64,000 nt of DNA from Lacipirellula limnantheis. Lineage in GTDB: Bacteria; Planctomycetota; Planctomycetia; Pirellulales; Lacipirellulaceae. Positions 51,365 to 60,897 of this stretch are shown piece by piece. The stretch is taken from the NCBI RefSeq assembly GCF_007746075.1, contig NZ_CP036339.1, positions 4,493,786 through 4,557,785 on the forward strand. Reading direction: 5' to 3'. Position numbers and translations under genes: made by a program. The notes beneath the pieces are model-generated. The model was not told the DNA's origin and ran no database searches. It saw only the letters and a list, made by a program, of their open reading frames with translations. Each line of letters starts with the position of its first letter. Position 1 is the first letter of the stretch.

Positions 51365-53811
51365 GTAGAGCGCAGGGCCATGGTGAGCTGATGCTGCGTC
51401 GCAGGGCGACGCTGTGCGCTGCTTTGGCCATATGCTTATACGCGCCGCTAGCGTCCCACGCGAAGCCGGTGGACTTCTCTCGCGAGGTGAAGCCGATTTT
51501 GGCTCGTCGTTGTTTTTCGTGCCATGGTCCGCAGACTCAGGAGGGGGGATTGCGGCTGGATGGTCGTGAGGCGGCGGTGGCGGCGCTGGAGTCGGGGTTG
51601 CTGGCGATCGTGCCGGGGGACTCGGCGGGGAGCGAGTTGCTGGCGCGGGTGACGGCGGAGGATGAATCGCTGCGGATGCCGCCGGAGGGGAAGGGGCTTT
51701 CGGGGCGCGAAGTCGACGTGCTGCGGCGGTGGATCGACGAGGGGGCGGCGTACCAGAAGCACTGGGCGTTCGTGGCGCCGGTGAAGCAGGAGCCGCCGGC
51801 GATTGCGGGGGACTTGCAGTCGTGGGTGCGGACGCCGATCGATGCGTTCGTGCTGGCGCAGCTGGAGGCGAACCGCCTGCAGCCCGCGCCCCGCGCCGAC
51901 AAGCGGACGCTTTGCCGGCGGGCCTACTTCGATCTCACCGGCCTGCCGCCGACGGAAGAGGAGCTGGCGGAGTTCCTCAGCGACGAGTCGCCGGACGCCT
52001 GGGAGCGGCTGATCGACAAGCTCCTCGCGTCGCCTCACTACGGCGAGCGGTGGGGGCGGCACTGGCTCGACCTGGTCCGCTTCGCCGAGACCAACAGCTT
52101 TGAGCGGGACGGCGCGAAGCCCAACGCCTGGAAGTATCGCGACTACGTGATCCGGAGCTTCAACGACGACAAGCCGTACGACCAGTTCGTGCGGGAACAG
52201 CTGGCCGGCGACGAGTTGGATCAAGTGACGCGCGATTCGATCATCGCCACGGGCTACTACCGGCTGGGAATCTGGGACGACGAGCCGGCCGACGCGGTGC
52301 AGTCGCGCTCGGACGAGCTAGACGATCTGATCGCCACGACGAGCCAGGCGTTCTTGGGACTGACGGTCGGCTGCGCGCGGTGCCACGATCACAAGATCGA
52401 CCCGATCCCGCAGCGGGACTATTACGGCCTGGCGGCGTTCCTGGCGGACGTGACGGCCTACGGCGATCGGGGAGATCAGACGGGCAACAACCAGTGGGAC
52501 CTGAGTTCCCCGGAGGAGGCGGCCCGGCGGCGCGCGCTGCGGGAGCAGGTCGAGCTGGTGGAGCGCGAGAAGACGTCGATGGAAGAGGTGGGGGTCAAGC
52601 GTATGGAAGCCCCCGACCAGCGGCGGAGCGAGACGCACGAGCGCGAGGCGCTGCTGAGCGAGAAGCTTCAGGACTATCTCAACGAATCGGAGCGGGCCCA
52701 GTATCAACAGACGCTCGGGCGTCTGGAGGCGGCGCGGCGCGAGCTCCAGGAGTTGGGCGAGCCGGAGTCGGCCTTGGCGCTGGCCAAGTGCGACGCGCAG
52801 CCGGCGCCGACGCACCTGAACGTCCGCGGCAATCCCCATGTGCCGGGCGACGTGGTCGAACCCCGCTTCCCGCAGCTGTTTGGCGCGGCGACGCCGACGA
52901 TTGCCGCCGCGCCGGCCGGGGCGCGGAGCGCGGGCCGGCGCAAGGTGCTGGCCGACTGGATCGCCTCGAAGGACAATCTGCTCACGTCGCGGGTGATCGC
53001 CAATCGGATCTGGCAGCATCATTTTGGGCGGGGGATCGTCCGCTCGGCGAACAATTTTGGGGAGCTGGGGGACGCGCCGACCCATCCCGAGCTGCTCGAT
53101 TGGCTGGCCGTCTGGCTCACCGAGCATGATTGGAAGCTCAAGCCGCTCCACCGGCTGATCATGACCAGCAGCGCCTACCAGATGTCGAGCCAGGCCGACG
53201 AGGGGGCGCTGGCGGTCGATCCGCTGAACGACCACTTGTGGCGCTTTGACATGCGGCGGCTGGGGGCCGAGGAGCTGCGCGACGCGACGCTCGCGGCGAG
53301 CGGGCGGCTGAACCGGGCGCTGTACGGCCCGAGCTTTTACCCCCAGATGTCCGAGGAGGTGTTGGCGACCCAGTCGATGCCGGGCAACGGCTGGGGCCAG
53401 TCGACGGCTGAGGAACAATCGCGGCGGAGCGTTTACGTCTTCGTGAAGCGTTCGCTCTTGACGCCGCTCTTGACGGCGTTTGACTTCCCCGACGTCGACG
53501 CCAGCTGCGAGGCGCGGTTCAACACGACGCAGCCGGGGCAGGCGCTGTCGCTATTGAACGGCGAGTTCGCCAACGAGCAGGCCCGGCACTTGGCCGAGCG
53601 CGTGCGGGCCGAGGCGGGAGACCAGCCGCGGGAGCAGGTGGCGCGGGCGATTGAAATCACCCTGGGCCGGCCGGCGACCGAGGCCGAAATCGCCGACGGC
53701 CTCGGCCTGATGCAACAACTTGCCGAAGAACACGGCCGTGAGCCCCAAGAAGCCTTGCGCTACTGGTGCCTGGTCGCACTGAACCAAAACGAATTCCTGT
53801 ACCTCGATTAA
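51361..53811 (+). CDS. PSCyt1/DUF1549/DUF1553 (PSD1) cytochrome c-type protein
   Basis: 816 residues. Signal peptide to about residue 34, heme site CFSCH at 51-55 with a later Met ligand candidate in RMPPEGK, then DUF1549 (PSCyt2) from about 145 (RTPIDAFVLAQLEAN) and DUF1553 (PSD1) in the last third (LADWIASKDNLLTSRVIANR). Such planctomycete proteins are exported and usually paired with a DUF1501 protein, as here. Redox or dehydrogenase roles in glycan breakdown are proposed, not shown. A central coiled coil (about 390-465) is present. Start overlaps the regulator as ATGA; an ATG ten codons later is possible. Confidence 0.92.
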   Translation: MSRAQGHGELMLRRRATLCAALAICLYAPLASHAKPVDFSREVKPILARRCFSCHGPQTQEGGLRLDGREAAVAALESGLLAIVPGDSAGSELLARVTAEDESLRMPPEGKGLSGREVDVLRRWIDEGAAYQKHWAFVAPVKQEPPAIAGDLQSWVRTPIDAFVLAQLEANRLQPAPRADKRTLCRRAYFDLTGLPPTEEELAEFLSDESPDAWERLIDKLLASPHYGERWGRHWLDLVRFAETNSFERDGAKPNAWKYRDYVIRSFNDDKPYDQFVREQLAGDELDQVTRDSIIATGYYRLGIWDDEPADAVQSRSDELDDLIATTSQAFLGLTVGCARCHDHKIDPIPQRDYYGLAAFLADVTAYGDRGDQTGNNQWDLSSPEEAARRRALREQVELVEREKTSMEEVGVKRMEAPDQRRSETHEREALLSEKLQDYLNESERAQYQQTLGRLEAARRELQELGEPESALALAKCDAQPAPTHLNVRGNPHVPGDVVEPRFPQLFGAATPTIAAAPAGARSAGRRKVLADWIASKDNLLTSRVIANRIWQHHFGRGIVRSANNFGELGDAPTHPELLDWLAVWLTEHDWKLKPLHRLIMTSSAYQMSSQADEGALAVDPLNDHLWRFDMRRLGAEELRDATLAASGRLNRALYGPSFYPQMSEEVLATQSMPGNGWGQSTAEEQSRRSVYVFVKRSLLTPLLTAFDFPDVDASCEARFNTTQPGQALSLLNGEFANEQARHLAERVRAEAGDQPREQVARAIEITLGRPATEAEIADGLGLMQQLAEEHGREPQEALRYWCLVALNQNEFLYLD

Positions 53812-53832
53812 ATCACTCCCCGTATTCCTTCG

Positions 53833-53893
53833 CGCCTTTGCGCCTTTGCGTGAGACCGCAGTCAAGATGGTCTCACGCAAAGGCGCGAAGGCG
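53833..53893. repeat. long inverted repeat inside the operon
   Basis: 25-base arms (53833-53857 and 53869-53893) pair at 24 of 25 positions around an 11-base loop; the left arm begins CGCCTTTGCGCCTTTGCG. It looks like a dispersed REP-type palindrome and lies between the PSCyt1 and DUF1501 genes, where it could lower expression of the later gene. Confidence 0.75.
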
Positions 53894-53933
53894 CTAAGAA
53901 GAAGACGAAGCGAAGAATTAGAACGAGCTGAAG

Positions 53934-55388
53934 ATGACCAATCACATCCATAACTTCTGCGGACGGACGCGGCGGGAGTTTTTGTGGGAGAGCGGGTGCG
54001 GGTTCGGCGCCGCGGCGCTGGCGTCGCTGCTGTCGGCCGAAGGGGCGCTGGCGCGAGCCGGGTCGCCCTCGACCCCGGCCAACCCGCTCGCGCCGCAGGC
54101 GGCGGCCGCGGCCGCCAAGGCCAAGAGCGTCATCTTCCTGTTCATGTACGGCGGCCCCAGCCACATCGACACCTTCGACTACAAGCCGGCGATGATCGGC
54201 ATGGACGGCCGGACGATCGCCGTGAAGACTCATGGCCGCGGCGGCCGCAAGAACGAAGGGCGGATCGTCGAGCCGCGGTGGAAGTTCCAGCAGTACGGCC
54301 AATGCGGCAAGTGGGTGAGCGACCTGTTTCCGCACCTGGCGACGTGCGTCGACGACATTGCGTTCATGCATTCGATGACCGCCGAGTCGCCGATCCACGG
54401 CTCGGCCATGCTGATGATGACCTCGGGCAAGCTGCACAGCGGCAGCACGTCGCTGGGGTCGTGGGTGAACTACGGCCTGGGGTCGGTCAACGAGAACATG
54501 CCGGGGTACGTGGTGATGCTCGACCACACCGGCGGGCCGATCAGCGGGGCGAAGAACTGGTCGAGCGGCTACATGCCGGCGACTTATGCGGGGACCGTGT
54601 TTCGGCCCGAGGGCTCGCCGATCAACGACTTGAAGTTGCCTGCGGGGACGACCGAACCCTTGCAGCGCGATCTGCTCGATACGCTGGCCGCGCTGAACGA
54701 ACGGCACCGGCAGCCGCGGCTCGATCAGAACGACCTGGCCGCGCGGATCGCCAGCTACGAGTTGGCCTACAAGATGCAATCGGCGGCGCCCGAGGCGGTC
54801 GATCTGGCGCAGGAGAGCGCCGCGACGCAGCGGCTCTACGGGCTCGACCAGGAAGCGACGCGGCCGTTCGGGACGCGGTGTCTGTTGGCGCGGCGGTTAG
54901 TGGAGCGAGGGGTCCGCTTCATCCAGGTCTATTCGGGCGGGTCGCACAACGACGACAACTGGGACGCCCATGGCGATCTGGTGGCCAACCACACGCACCA
55001 CGCCGGGGCGACCGACCGGCCGATTGCGGCGCTGCTGAAGGATCTGAAGCAGCGCGGGCTCTTGGACGAAACGCTCGTGGTGTGGGGCGGGGAGTTCGGC
55101 CGGCAGCCAACCGCCGAGTACGCCGTCGGCACGGGCCGGGACCACAATTCGATGGGCTTCACGATGTGGATGGCCGGCGGCGGCGTGAAGGGCGGGGTCT
55201 CGGTCGGCGCGACCGACGAAATCGGCAGCCAGGCCGTGGACCAGCCGATGCACGTCCGCCGCCTGCACGCCACCGTGCTGCATCAGCTGGGCCTCGATCC
55301 CAATGCGCTCAGCTACTTCTTCCGCGGGCTCGATCAGAAACTGGTCGGGGTCGAGCCTACCGAGCCGGTGAGGGAAATTATTTCTTGA
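53934..55388 (+). CDS. DUF1501 protein (Tat-exported sulfatase-like fold)
   Basis: 484 residues. Tat-type start TRREFLWESGCGFGAAALAS with an RR motif at about 13-14. DUF1501 signatures: FLFMYGGPSHIDTFDYKP near the N-terminus, HSMTAESPIHGSAMLMM, VVWGGEFGRQPTAE and DHNSMGFTMWMAGGGVKGG. The fold is related to alkaline phosphatases and sulfatases, and the metal-binding residues appear kept. Its partner is the upstream PSD1 protein. An SDR gene follows after 78 bases on the same strand. Confidence 0.93.
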   Translation: MTNHIHNFCGRTRREFLWESGCGFGAAALASLLSAEGALARAGSPSTPANPLAPQAAAAAAKAKSVIFLFMYGGPSHIDTFDYKPAMIGMDGRTIAVKTHGRGGRKNEGRIVEPRWKFQQYGQCGKWVSDLFPHLATCVDDIAFMHSMTAESPIHGSAMLMMTSGKLHSGSTSLGSWVNYGLGSVNENMPGYVVMLDHTGGPISGAKNWSSGYMPATYAGTVFRPEGSPINDLKLPAGTTEPLQRDLLDTLAALNERHRQPRLDQNDLAARIASYELAYKMQSAAPEAVDLAQESAATQRLYGLDQEATRPFGTRCLLARRLVERGVRFIQVYSGGSHNDDNWDAHGDLVANHTHHAGATDRPIAALLKDLKQRGLLDETLVVWGGEFGRQPTAEYAVGTGRDHNSMGFTMWMAGGGVKGGVSVGATDEIGSQAVDQPMHVRRLHATVLHQLGLDPNALSYFFRGLDQKLVGVEPTEPVREIIS

Positions 55389-55466
55389 CTTCCGGGAACC
55401 ATTTCCGGGCGGCGCCAACTAATCTAACAGCAGACAGTCATTCGTCAGCACTGAAAGATATTCATC

Positions 55467-56288
55467 ATGTCTAATAACGGCAGAGCATTTCGACTCGACG
55501 GCCGGGTCGCCCTCGTGACTGGCAGCACGCGCGGGCTGGGCAAGCAAATCGCCTTGGCCTTGGCCCAAGCTGGCGCTCGCACGGCGATGAACTACGCCAA
55601 CGATCACAGCACCGCGATGGCGGCCTTCGCCGACTTGCAGTCGGTATCGCAAGAGTCGTGCATCGTGCGCGGAGACGTCACCGATCCGATGAGCGTTGAG
55701 CGGATGTGCCGCGAGGTGGCGGAGACGTTGGGGCCGATTGACATTCTGGTCGTCAACGCCACGTGCGCTCAGCCGGAATTGCCGTTTGAGGAGTACGAGT
55801 GGGAATTCTTCCAAACGATGCTCGACTTCTTCGTGAAGAGTCCTGTTCTGCTGATGAGATCGTGCCTGCCGCACATGAAGGAGCAACGGTGGGGACGAAT
55901 CGTGCACATTACCAGCGAAGTGCTCGCGCTGGCAGCGGCGCCTTTCAGTGCGTACGTCGCGGCCAAGGGGGGACAGACGGGCCTGGCGCTGAGCACCGCA
56001 CGCGAGTTGGCGGGTTCGGGCATCACCGTGAACATGGTGGCGCCAGGATGGATTCCCGTCGAGCGACACGCGCACTATTCGAAGGAGCAGCTCAACGGTT
56101 ATCGCGCGGGAGTTCCCGCGGGACGACTGGGCACGCCGGAGGACGTGGCGCCGACGGTCGTCTATCTCGCGAGCGAAGAATCGCGGTTCGTCACGGGGCA
56201 GACGCTTTCGGTGAATGGCGGGAACAGCGTGCTGAAGAATGCGCTCGCCGAGAACAGTCACATGTTCAGCAACAATCTCAGCGAGTAA
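55467..56288 (+). CDS. SDR family NAD(P)-dependent oxidoreductase
   Basis: 273 residues, classical short-chain dehydrogenase. Cofactor loop TGSTRGLG from 18, catalytic Ser150, Tyr163 and Lys167 (YVAAK), and a family-typical end (GRLGTPEDVAPTVVYLASEES, then VTGQTLSVNGG). The NNAG motif is changed to VNATC, which is unusual. It is likely the last gene of the regulator-PSD1-DUF1501 unit and could oxidise a sugar or sugar alcohol released by the hydrolase. Substrate unknown. Confidence 0.92.
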   Translation: MSNNGRAFRLDGRVALVTGSTRGLGKQIALALAQAGARTAMNYANDHSTAMAAFADLQSVSQESCIVRGDVTDPMSVERMCREVAETLGPIDILVVNATCAQPELPFEEYEWEFFQTMLDFFVKSPVLLMRSCLPHMKEQRWGRIVHITSEVLALAAAPFSAYVAAKGGQTGLALSTARELAGSGITVNMVAPGWIPVERHAHYSKEQLNGYRAGVPAGRLGTPEDVAPTVVYLASEESRFVTGQTLSVNGGNSVLKNALAENSHMFSNNLSE

Positions 56289-56369
56289 CGAACTTGACGC
56301 TCCACGCTATCGAACGACAGCCGCCGCGCGAGTTCGCTGCAAACAAACCGGCCCGCGTCGCTGAATTGG

Positions 56370-56741
56370 CTACTGCGGCGGCTGGTACTCAGCAAGCGCC
56401 TGCCGCAATCGCGAAACTTCTTGCTCCAACTTCAGGTGGCCGGCGGTTATTGCAGGCCAATTGCCCTGCCGCGCCGCCGTCTCGATAACGAGCGCCGCCT
56501 CCACGGCCGGGAACCCGTCGAAGTTTGCGGCCAGACCTTTCAAACTATGTGCGGCCCGCTCTGCGGCAGCCGCGTCGCGATCGCGAACGGCATCGCTGAG
56601 CCGCGTTAACAACCCGGCGCTATCTTCCCGATAAACCGCGATCAGCATGACGAGCAAATCGGCGTCGCCGTCGAGGCGCTCAAGCGCTGCGTTCAGATTG
56701 CAAACAGGCGTCTCAGTCGACTCGTCAGATTCCCATTGCAT
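56370..56741 (-). CDS. Hpt (histidine phosphotransfer) domain protein
   Basis: 123 residues. The helix AERAAHSLKGLAANFDG contains the Hpt phospho-acceptor His in HSLKG. Such single-domain proteins pass phosphate between hybrid sensor kinases and response regulators. No kinase gene is nearby, so its partner lies elsewhere. It is convergent with the SDR gene. Confidence 0.88.
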   Translation of the reverse strand: MQWESDESTETPVCNLNAALERLDGDADLLVMLIAVYREDSAGLLTRLSDAVRDRDAAAAERAAHSLKGLAANFDGFPAVEAALVIETAARQGNWPAITAGHLKLEQEVSRLRQALAEYQPPQ

Positions 56742-56972
56742 TGATAGCCTCGGACCCAGTGAGCGTGAAAGCGTCGTGCGTCATTGTGAGTGTGGCTGGC
56801 GCGCGACGCAATTCGCGCTGCGGCGGCGTTCGATCTCGCCAGCGACGCGCAGAAATGCTGCGAATTGCGGGCCGTTCTGGAGGCACGGGGGTGCGGGTTT
56901 GCAAAGCCGCGAGGCTGACGTAGAATCGTGAATCTCGCACGCGGCGGCGGCCGCGAAAGAGTGCGTCCGCGC

Positions 56973-57045
56973 GGGGCCATAGCTCAATTGGGAGAGCGCT
57001 GCTTTTGCAAGGCAGAGGTTAGGGGTTCGATCCCCCTTGGCTCCA
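56973..57045 (+). tRNA. tRNA-Ala (anticodon TGC)
   Basis: 73 nt. Acceptor GGGGCCA / TGGCTCC with one G-T pair, anticodon loop TTTGCAA giving TGC, T arm with GGTTCGATCCC. CCA not encoded. The integrase gene begins 124 bases downstream, so it appears to be an insertion target. Confidence 0.97.
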
Positions 57046-57119
57046 CTGAGCTTAAGTATCGCCGAATCAACGACTTATGATACCTGCCGGCGGTCGGCAG
57101 TGCGGCGTTTCCCTCAGGT

Positions 57120-57143
57120 GCAAAACGGTATGTACCGTTTTGC
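57120..57143. promoter_or_regulatory. perfect palindromic operator candidate before integrase
   Basis: Arms GCAAAACGGTA and TACCGTTTTGC, 11 bp each, meet at a TG centre. It ends 25 bases before the integrase start and could bind the repressor or the DUF1580-type HTH protein of the island. Confidence 0.6.
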
Positions 57144-57168
57144 GCCCGTCCCACGGGAGACCCGCCAG

Positions 57169-58425
57169 ATGCCCCGCCTCGTCGCCGCTTTTCCCAAGTA
57201 TCGTAAGCATCGAGCCAGCGGCCAAGCCGTCGTCACGATCCACGGCCGGGACCATTATCTCGGCCCGCACGGCACCAGTGCGAGCAAAGCGTTCTATGAC
57301 CGGCTGATCGCCGAGTGGTTGACGCAAGGTCGCCGTAGCCACGCCCCTCCTGTCGAGCAAACCACGGTGGTGATGCTCTGCGCTCGCTACCTGCAATTCG
57401 CCACTGGCTATTACCTCAAAGACGGCAAGTGCACCGGCACCGTGCCGGCAATCAAGGCGGCCATGAAGTATCTGCGCGCTTGGTACGGGCGGACGCCGGC
57501 CGCGGACTTCGGTCCCCTCGCCCTCAAGGCCCTCCGCCAGCAGATGGTCGACGACGGCTTGAGCCGGAGCTACGTCAACGACCACGTCGCCCGCATCAAG
57601 CGGATCTTTAAGTGGGGCGTCAGCGAGCAGCTGGTCCCGCCGGCGACGTACCAAGGCCTCGCGTCCGTCCAGGGCTTGCTTCGCGGCCGGACGACGGCCC
57701 CGGAGAATCCTCCCATCCTGCCAGTCGACGACGCGATCGTCGAGGCGACGTTGCCGTTCATGCCCGAAGTCGTCGCCGACATGGTGCGGCTGCAGCGACT
57801 CACGGGAATGCGGCCTGCCGAGGTGTGCATCGTTCGTCCTGGCGACGTCGATCGATCGGGCGAGGTGTGGCTCTACCGTCCCGCCAGCCACAAGACGGAG
57901 CATCATGGCCGGGAGCGCGTCGTCTTTTTGGGAACTGAAGCGCAGGCGGTCCTCCTGAAGTATCTCGCGCGCGACGACCGGACGAACTGTTTTCGTCCGT
58001 GCGATTCCATGGCAAAAGTCTTGGCCGCCAAACACGCCGCGCGGGTGACGCCGCTGAGCTGCGGCAACAAGCCCGGCAGCAATCGCGTGCGGCGTCCCAA
58101 GAAGCAGCCAGGCGACGTCTACGAAGTCGACGCCTACCGGCGGGCGATCGCGCGGGCCTGCGACCGCGCGTTTCCGCACCCGCGGTTGTCGGCCATCCCT
58201 CGAAAGCAGCTGACCTCTGAAGACTCAGCCGCACTGAGGGCATGGCAATCAGCGCATCGCTGGGCACCGAACCGTCTGCGTCATACATTTGCCACGACGG
58301 TCAGGAAGCAGTTTGGATTGGAGGCGGCGCAGGTCGCCCTGGGCCACAGCTCAGCAGTCGTTTCGCAGATCTACGCCGAGCGCGACTTGGCGAAGGGCGT
58401 GCAAGTGGCGCAGGCGATTGGCTAG
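57169..58425 (+). CDS. int: tyrosine recombinase / integrase of the tRNA-Ala island
   Basis: 418 residues. Core-binding domain with SYVNDHVARIKRIFKWG, catalytic domain with Arg in LTGMRPAEV, NRLRHTFAT (the His-x-x-Arg box reads NRLRH, shifted), and LGHSSAVVSQIYAERD with the late His and the nucleophile Tyr. The start MPRLVAAFPKYRKH is typical for planctomycete integrases and has GGGAG at ten bases; a longer frame would overlap the tRNA. It should recombine at the tRNA-Ala end. Confidence 0.92.
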   Translation: MPRLVAAFPKYRKHRASGQAVVTIHGRDHYLGPHGTSASKAFYDRLIAEWLTQGRRSHAPPVEQTTVVMLCARYLQFATGYYLKDGKCTGTVPAIKAAMKYLRAWYGRTPAADFGPLALKALRQQMVDDGLSRSYVNDHVARIKRIFKWGVSEQLVPPATYQGLASVQGLLRGRTTAPENPPILPVDDAIVEATLPFMPEVVADMVRLQRLTGMRPAEVCIVRPGDVDRSGEVWLYRPASHKTEHHGRERVVFLGTEAQAVLLKYLARDDRTNCFRPCDSMAKVLAAKHAARVTPLSCGNKPGSNRVRRPKKQPGDVYEVDAYRRAIARACDRAFPHPRLSAIPRKQLTSEDSAALRAWQSAHRWAPNRLRHTFATTVRKQFGLEAAQVALGHSSAVVSQIYAERDLAKGVQVAQAIG

Positions 58426-58500
58426 CAGCCCGACGCGGCGAGATGCCGGCCGCAGCGTCCGCCGGCGCTGTTGACGCTCGTGATCCAGCAACGTGCCGCG

Positions 58501-59340
58501 TCACGGTGCGGACTTTTTCGCGTGTCGACCGCCATTTCGCGGCCGCGGGTTCGTGGTACCTCGATCGACGGTCTCGTCGGACACTCCTGCTTCCGTCGCG
58601 ACCCGTTTTTTGGCTTGGGAGTAACTCAATCCCTTTTTCATGACGAGTTCATTAATCTGTTGCTGCCAAGCTGCATTTCTCTCTTCGTTTTTTTTGCGGC
58701 CGTTGGCATTAGTTTTAGATGCCGCTGCGCGGGCCCCGCGTCTGCTTGCCCGCCCGGCGGCAGCGAGAGGCTCCGCCCTGCGCACGTCCAGTCGCTCAGC
58801 CAGGCGGCCCACGTAGAGCACGGCGGCGAGCAGAACCATTTGCTTTTCGCCCACGACGTTGCCTTCTTGCGCCAGCTCGCCGCACCGAACGAGCCACTGG
58901 CGAGCTTCCCAGCCTTCCTGCGCAGCTTCCTTGAGAGTCGCGCGTTCGGCGGGCTTCATCCGTTGGTTTTTCGATTTCCGCGCATCCGCTTTCAGACGTT
59001 CCTGGCAGTCGCAGGCAATTTCCACAAACTGGTGCTCAAGAAGTTGGAACAGTCTCTCGACCGGCCCCGGACGATTCTCGAACAACGTCTGGGGGAGTGA
59101 AAGCGAGGTCACGCTGCCGTAGGCCGATGCGCCGCCGTCGACGATTGCGGGATCGTCGTTGTCATCGATGTTGAGGTAATGATCTAAGCGGATGCACGGC
59201 TCATCAGGTTGACGCTGATGAGATTTCCGGCGGTAGATGCCCGTTTCAGCAGGTTTCGGTGGCCGGCGTCGCTCTCTGAGGACACGGGAGTTACTCGACG
59301 CCGCATCGTCGTTCGACTGGCGGACGGACTGGCGTGACAT
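58501..59340 (-). CDS. basic hypothetical protein with HTH-like end
   Basis: 279 residues, hydrophilic, very basic at both ends. The middle is helical (ERLFQLLEHQFVEIACDCQE; EARQWLVRCGELAQ). Near the C-terminus INELVMKKGLSYSQAKKRVA could be a helix-turn-helix. ATG at 59338-59340 has a clear AGGAG site. DNA binding is likely; function unknown. It is convergent with the integrase gene. Confidence 0.6.
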   Translation of the reverse strand: MSRQSVRQSNDDAASSNSRVLRERRRPPKPAETGIYRRKSHQRQPDEPCIRLDHYLNIDDNDDPAIVDGGASAYGSVTSLSLPQTLFENRPGPVERLFQLLEHQFVEIACDCQERLKADARKSKNQRMKPAERATLKEAAQEGWEARQWLVRCGELAQEGNVVGEKQMVLLAAVLYVGRLAERLDVRRAEPLAAAGRASRRGARAAASKTNANGRKKNEERNAAWQQQINELVMKKGLSYSQAKKRVATEAGVSDETVDRGTTNPRPRNGGRHAKKSAP

Positions 59341-60043
59341 GTGACGACGCTCCTGATAGCAGCTGCCGAGATGTGAAGGTTCCGGTTCTCATCGCCGCAG
59401 TTCGGTTGTTGTTCGATAAAGCCCGGAACCGAAGTTGCGTGACGCTGCCGTTGCACGCGTTGGCGTGGACGATGCGCACGGAATCGACGTGATTTTGCCA
59501 CCTGGCGATCGTGGCCAGTTGACGGAAGTCCGCGTCTCCGCGGCCGGATCAGCGTAGCGGCCATTATGGCGACCGCCGCCGCGTCCGCAAAGACTTTGGC
59601 ATTCCGGCGGAGCAAAAACAGCGAATGCGACGGGGCGAACGTTACGCGGCTCCGGTCGCGGCGCGGCATTCCCTCGTCGCGCCGGCTAGCGCTCGCCAGT
59701 TCACGGGGACTGCTGACTTCGCCAACGCTCGCCAGCCTCGGCGCTCCTCTGAGAATCAACGAGCAACGCGATTAGCGAGAAGGCCCGTACGCATCGACAG
59801 CACGCCGTCGTTATCAGCCGTCGCATTGCGGACCGTTTAGACGACGCCGCGGCGGCAGTCGAGCGCGACGTAATAGGGCTAAGTCGCTGACGGGGGGCCC
59901 GTGAAATTAACAAGCTTCGCTGCGCTGCGGGAAATTTTTCGAAAGAAAGGTACCACAAGCGGGCCCCGCTTGAACTAGGCGATCGCATGACAAGAAGTTT
60001 GAATCAGTAGCGTGAGGTTCAAAACAAGCGCGGAGACTCTTAA
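59341..60043. other. 703-base gene-free region in the island
   Basis: No gene can be supported; all frames are short or Arg/Ser-rich. A GGGGCCCG near 59893 and CGGGCCCC near 59972 form an inverted pair around AT-richer sequence. It probably contains divergent promoters for 58501 and 60044. Confidence 0.45.
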
Positions 60044-60334
60044 ATGGAACAACTTCTTGCAGAACAGCGAATCAGTTTTTCGCAATTGGCGAGCCAACAG
60101 GACGTGGCGGTATCTACGGTGTGGCGCTGGTGCACTCGCGGCATTCGTCGAATACGTCTCGAGTCGATGAACGTCGGGGGGCGTCGTTATACGTCAATGG
60201 AGGCATTCGAGCGATTTGTTGCCGCGACGCAGTCAAAGATCTCGACGACCAACGCCCCAGTGGCCAATGTCGGGCCTGCCAAGAGCGTCGCGCATGACTC
60301 TGCGGATGAATATCTCGCGCGGCAAGGCGTCTAG
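60044..60334 (+). CDS. DUF1580-type HTH protein
   Basis: 96 residues. The pattern STVWRWCTRGIRRIRLESMNVGGRRYTS with EAFERFVAA is that of the planctomycete DUF1580 family, a MerR-like or excisionase-like winged helix. GGAG precedes the ATG by about nine bases. It may act as excisionase or as repressor at the palindrome before the integrase. Confidence 0.82.
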   Translation: MEQLLAEQRISFSQLASQQDVAVSTVWRWCTRGIRRIRLESMNVGGRRYTSMEAFERFVAATQSKISTTNAPVANVGPAKSVAHDSADEYLARQGV

Positions 60335-60425
60335 GCAAATGCCGGATGTCCGTGGCGTATGGGAACTCTGCTGCACACACCGCTCAAAACACCAAAACCA
60401 GCGTCACCCGTTAGGCAAGATCATC

Positions 60426-60797
60426 ATGTTGGGAAACTCGCCGCATCGCCTAGTTACGCTTCGCGAAATCGCTGACCACTGCCCGGCCCGCCGCCGCGGC
60501 AAACGCCCCCATCTGGCAACGGTGTATCGCTGGGCGTTTTTCGGAGTCGACCATGTCTTCCTGGAACTGGTCCGCGGCATCCGGCCGACGCAGACGACGG
60601 AAGCCGCGATGTTTCTGTTTTTTGAAAACTTAGCGGCGGTGCAGCGTCGTCGTGCAGGCGCGAAGTCGACCGGAAAGAACGACTGGGTCATCACAAAAGA
60701 CGACCTTCGTGACTGGAATCAGTGGGTGCGGACAACGGCCGCGACGCCGGCTCCGTTGCATCGGCACGCTTTCGATTACCCTCGGTACGACGCCTAG
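60426..60797 (+). CDS. DUF1580-like HTH protein, second copy
   Basis: 123 residues. LVTLREIADHCPARRRGKRPHLATVYRW is a HTH followed by a wing; the remainder (FFENLAAVQRRRA) is helical. The N-terminus matches the DUF1580 type more loosely than its neighbour. Start at 60426-60428 by absence of coding signs upstream. Probably a paired DNA-binding protein. Confidence 0.65.
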   Translation: MLGNSPHRLVTLREIADHCPARRRGKRPHLATVYRWAFFGVDHVFLELVRGIRPTQTTEAAMFLFFENLAAVQRRRAGAKSTGKNDWVITKDDLRDWNQWVRTTAATPAPLHRHAFDYPRYDA

Positions 60798-60897
60798 CCG
60801 ACGCACCGCAGCGTCTTACACATGAGCCGCTACCGACGCTCGCTGCAGAGAGTCGGAAACGCAGAGCTCGGCAACCATTTTAGAAGGATGAAAAAAC

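Noticed and set aside
56370..56741. Idea that the Hpt protein belongs to the tRNA-Ala island
   Set aside because: It lies on the host side of the tRNA and is an ordinary signalling gene.
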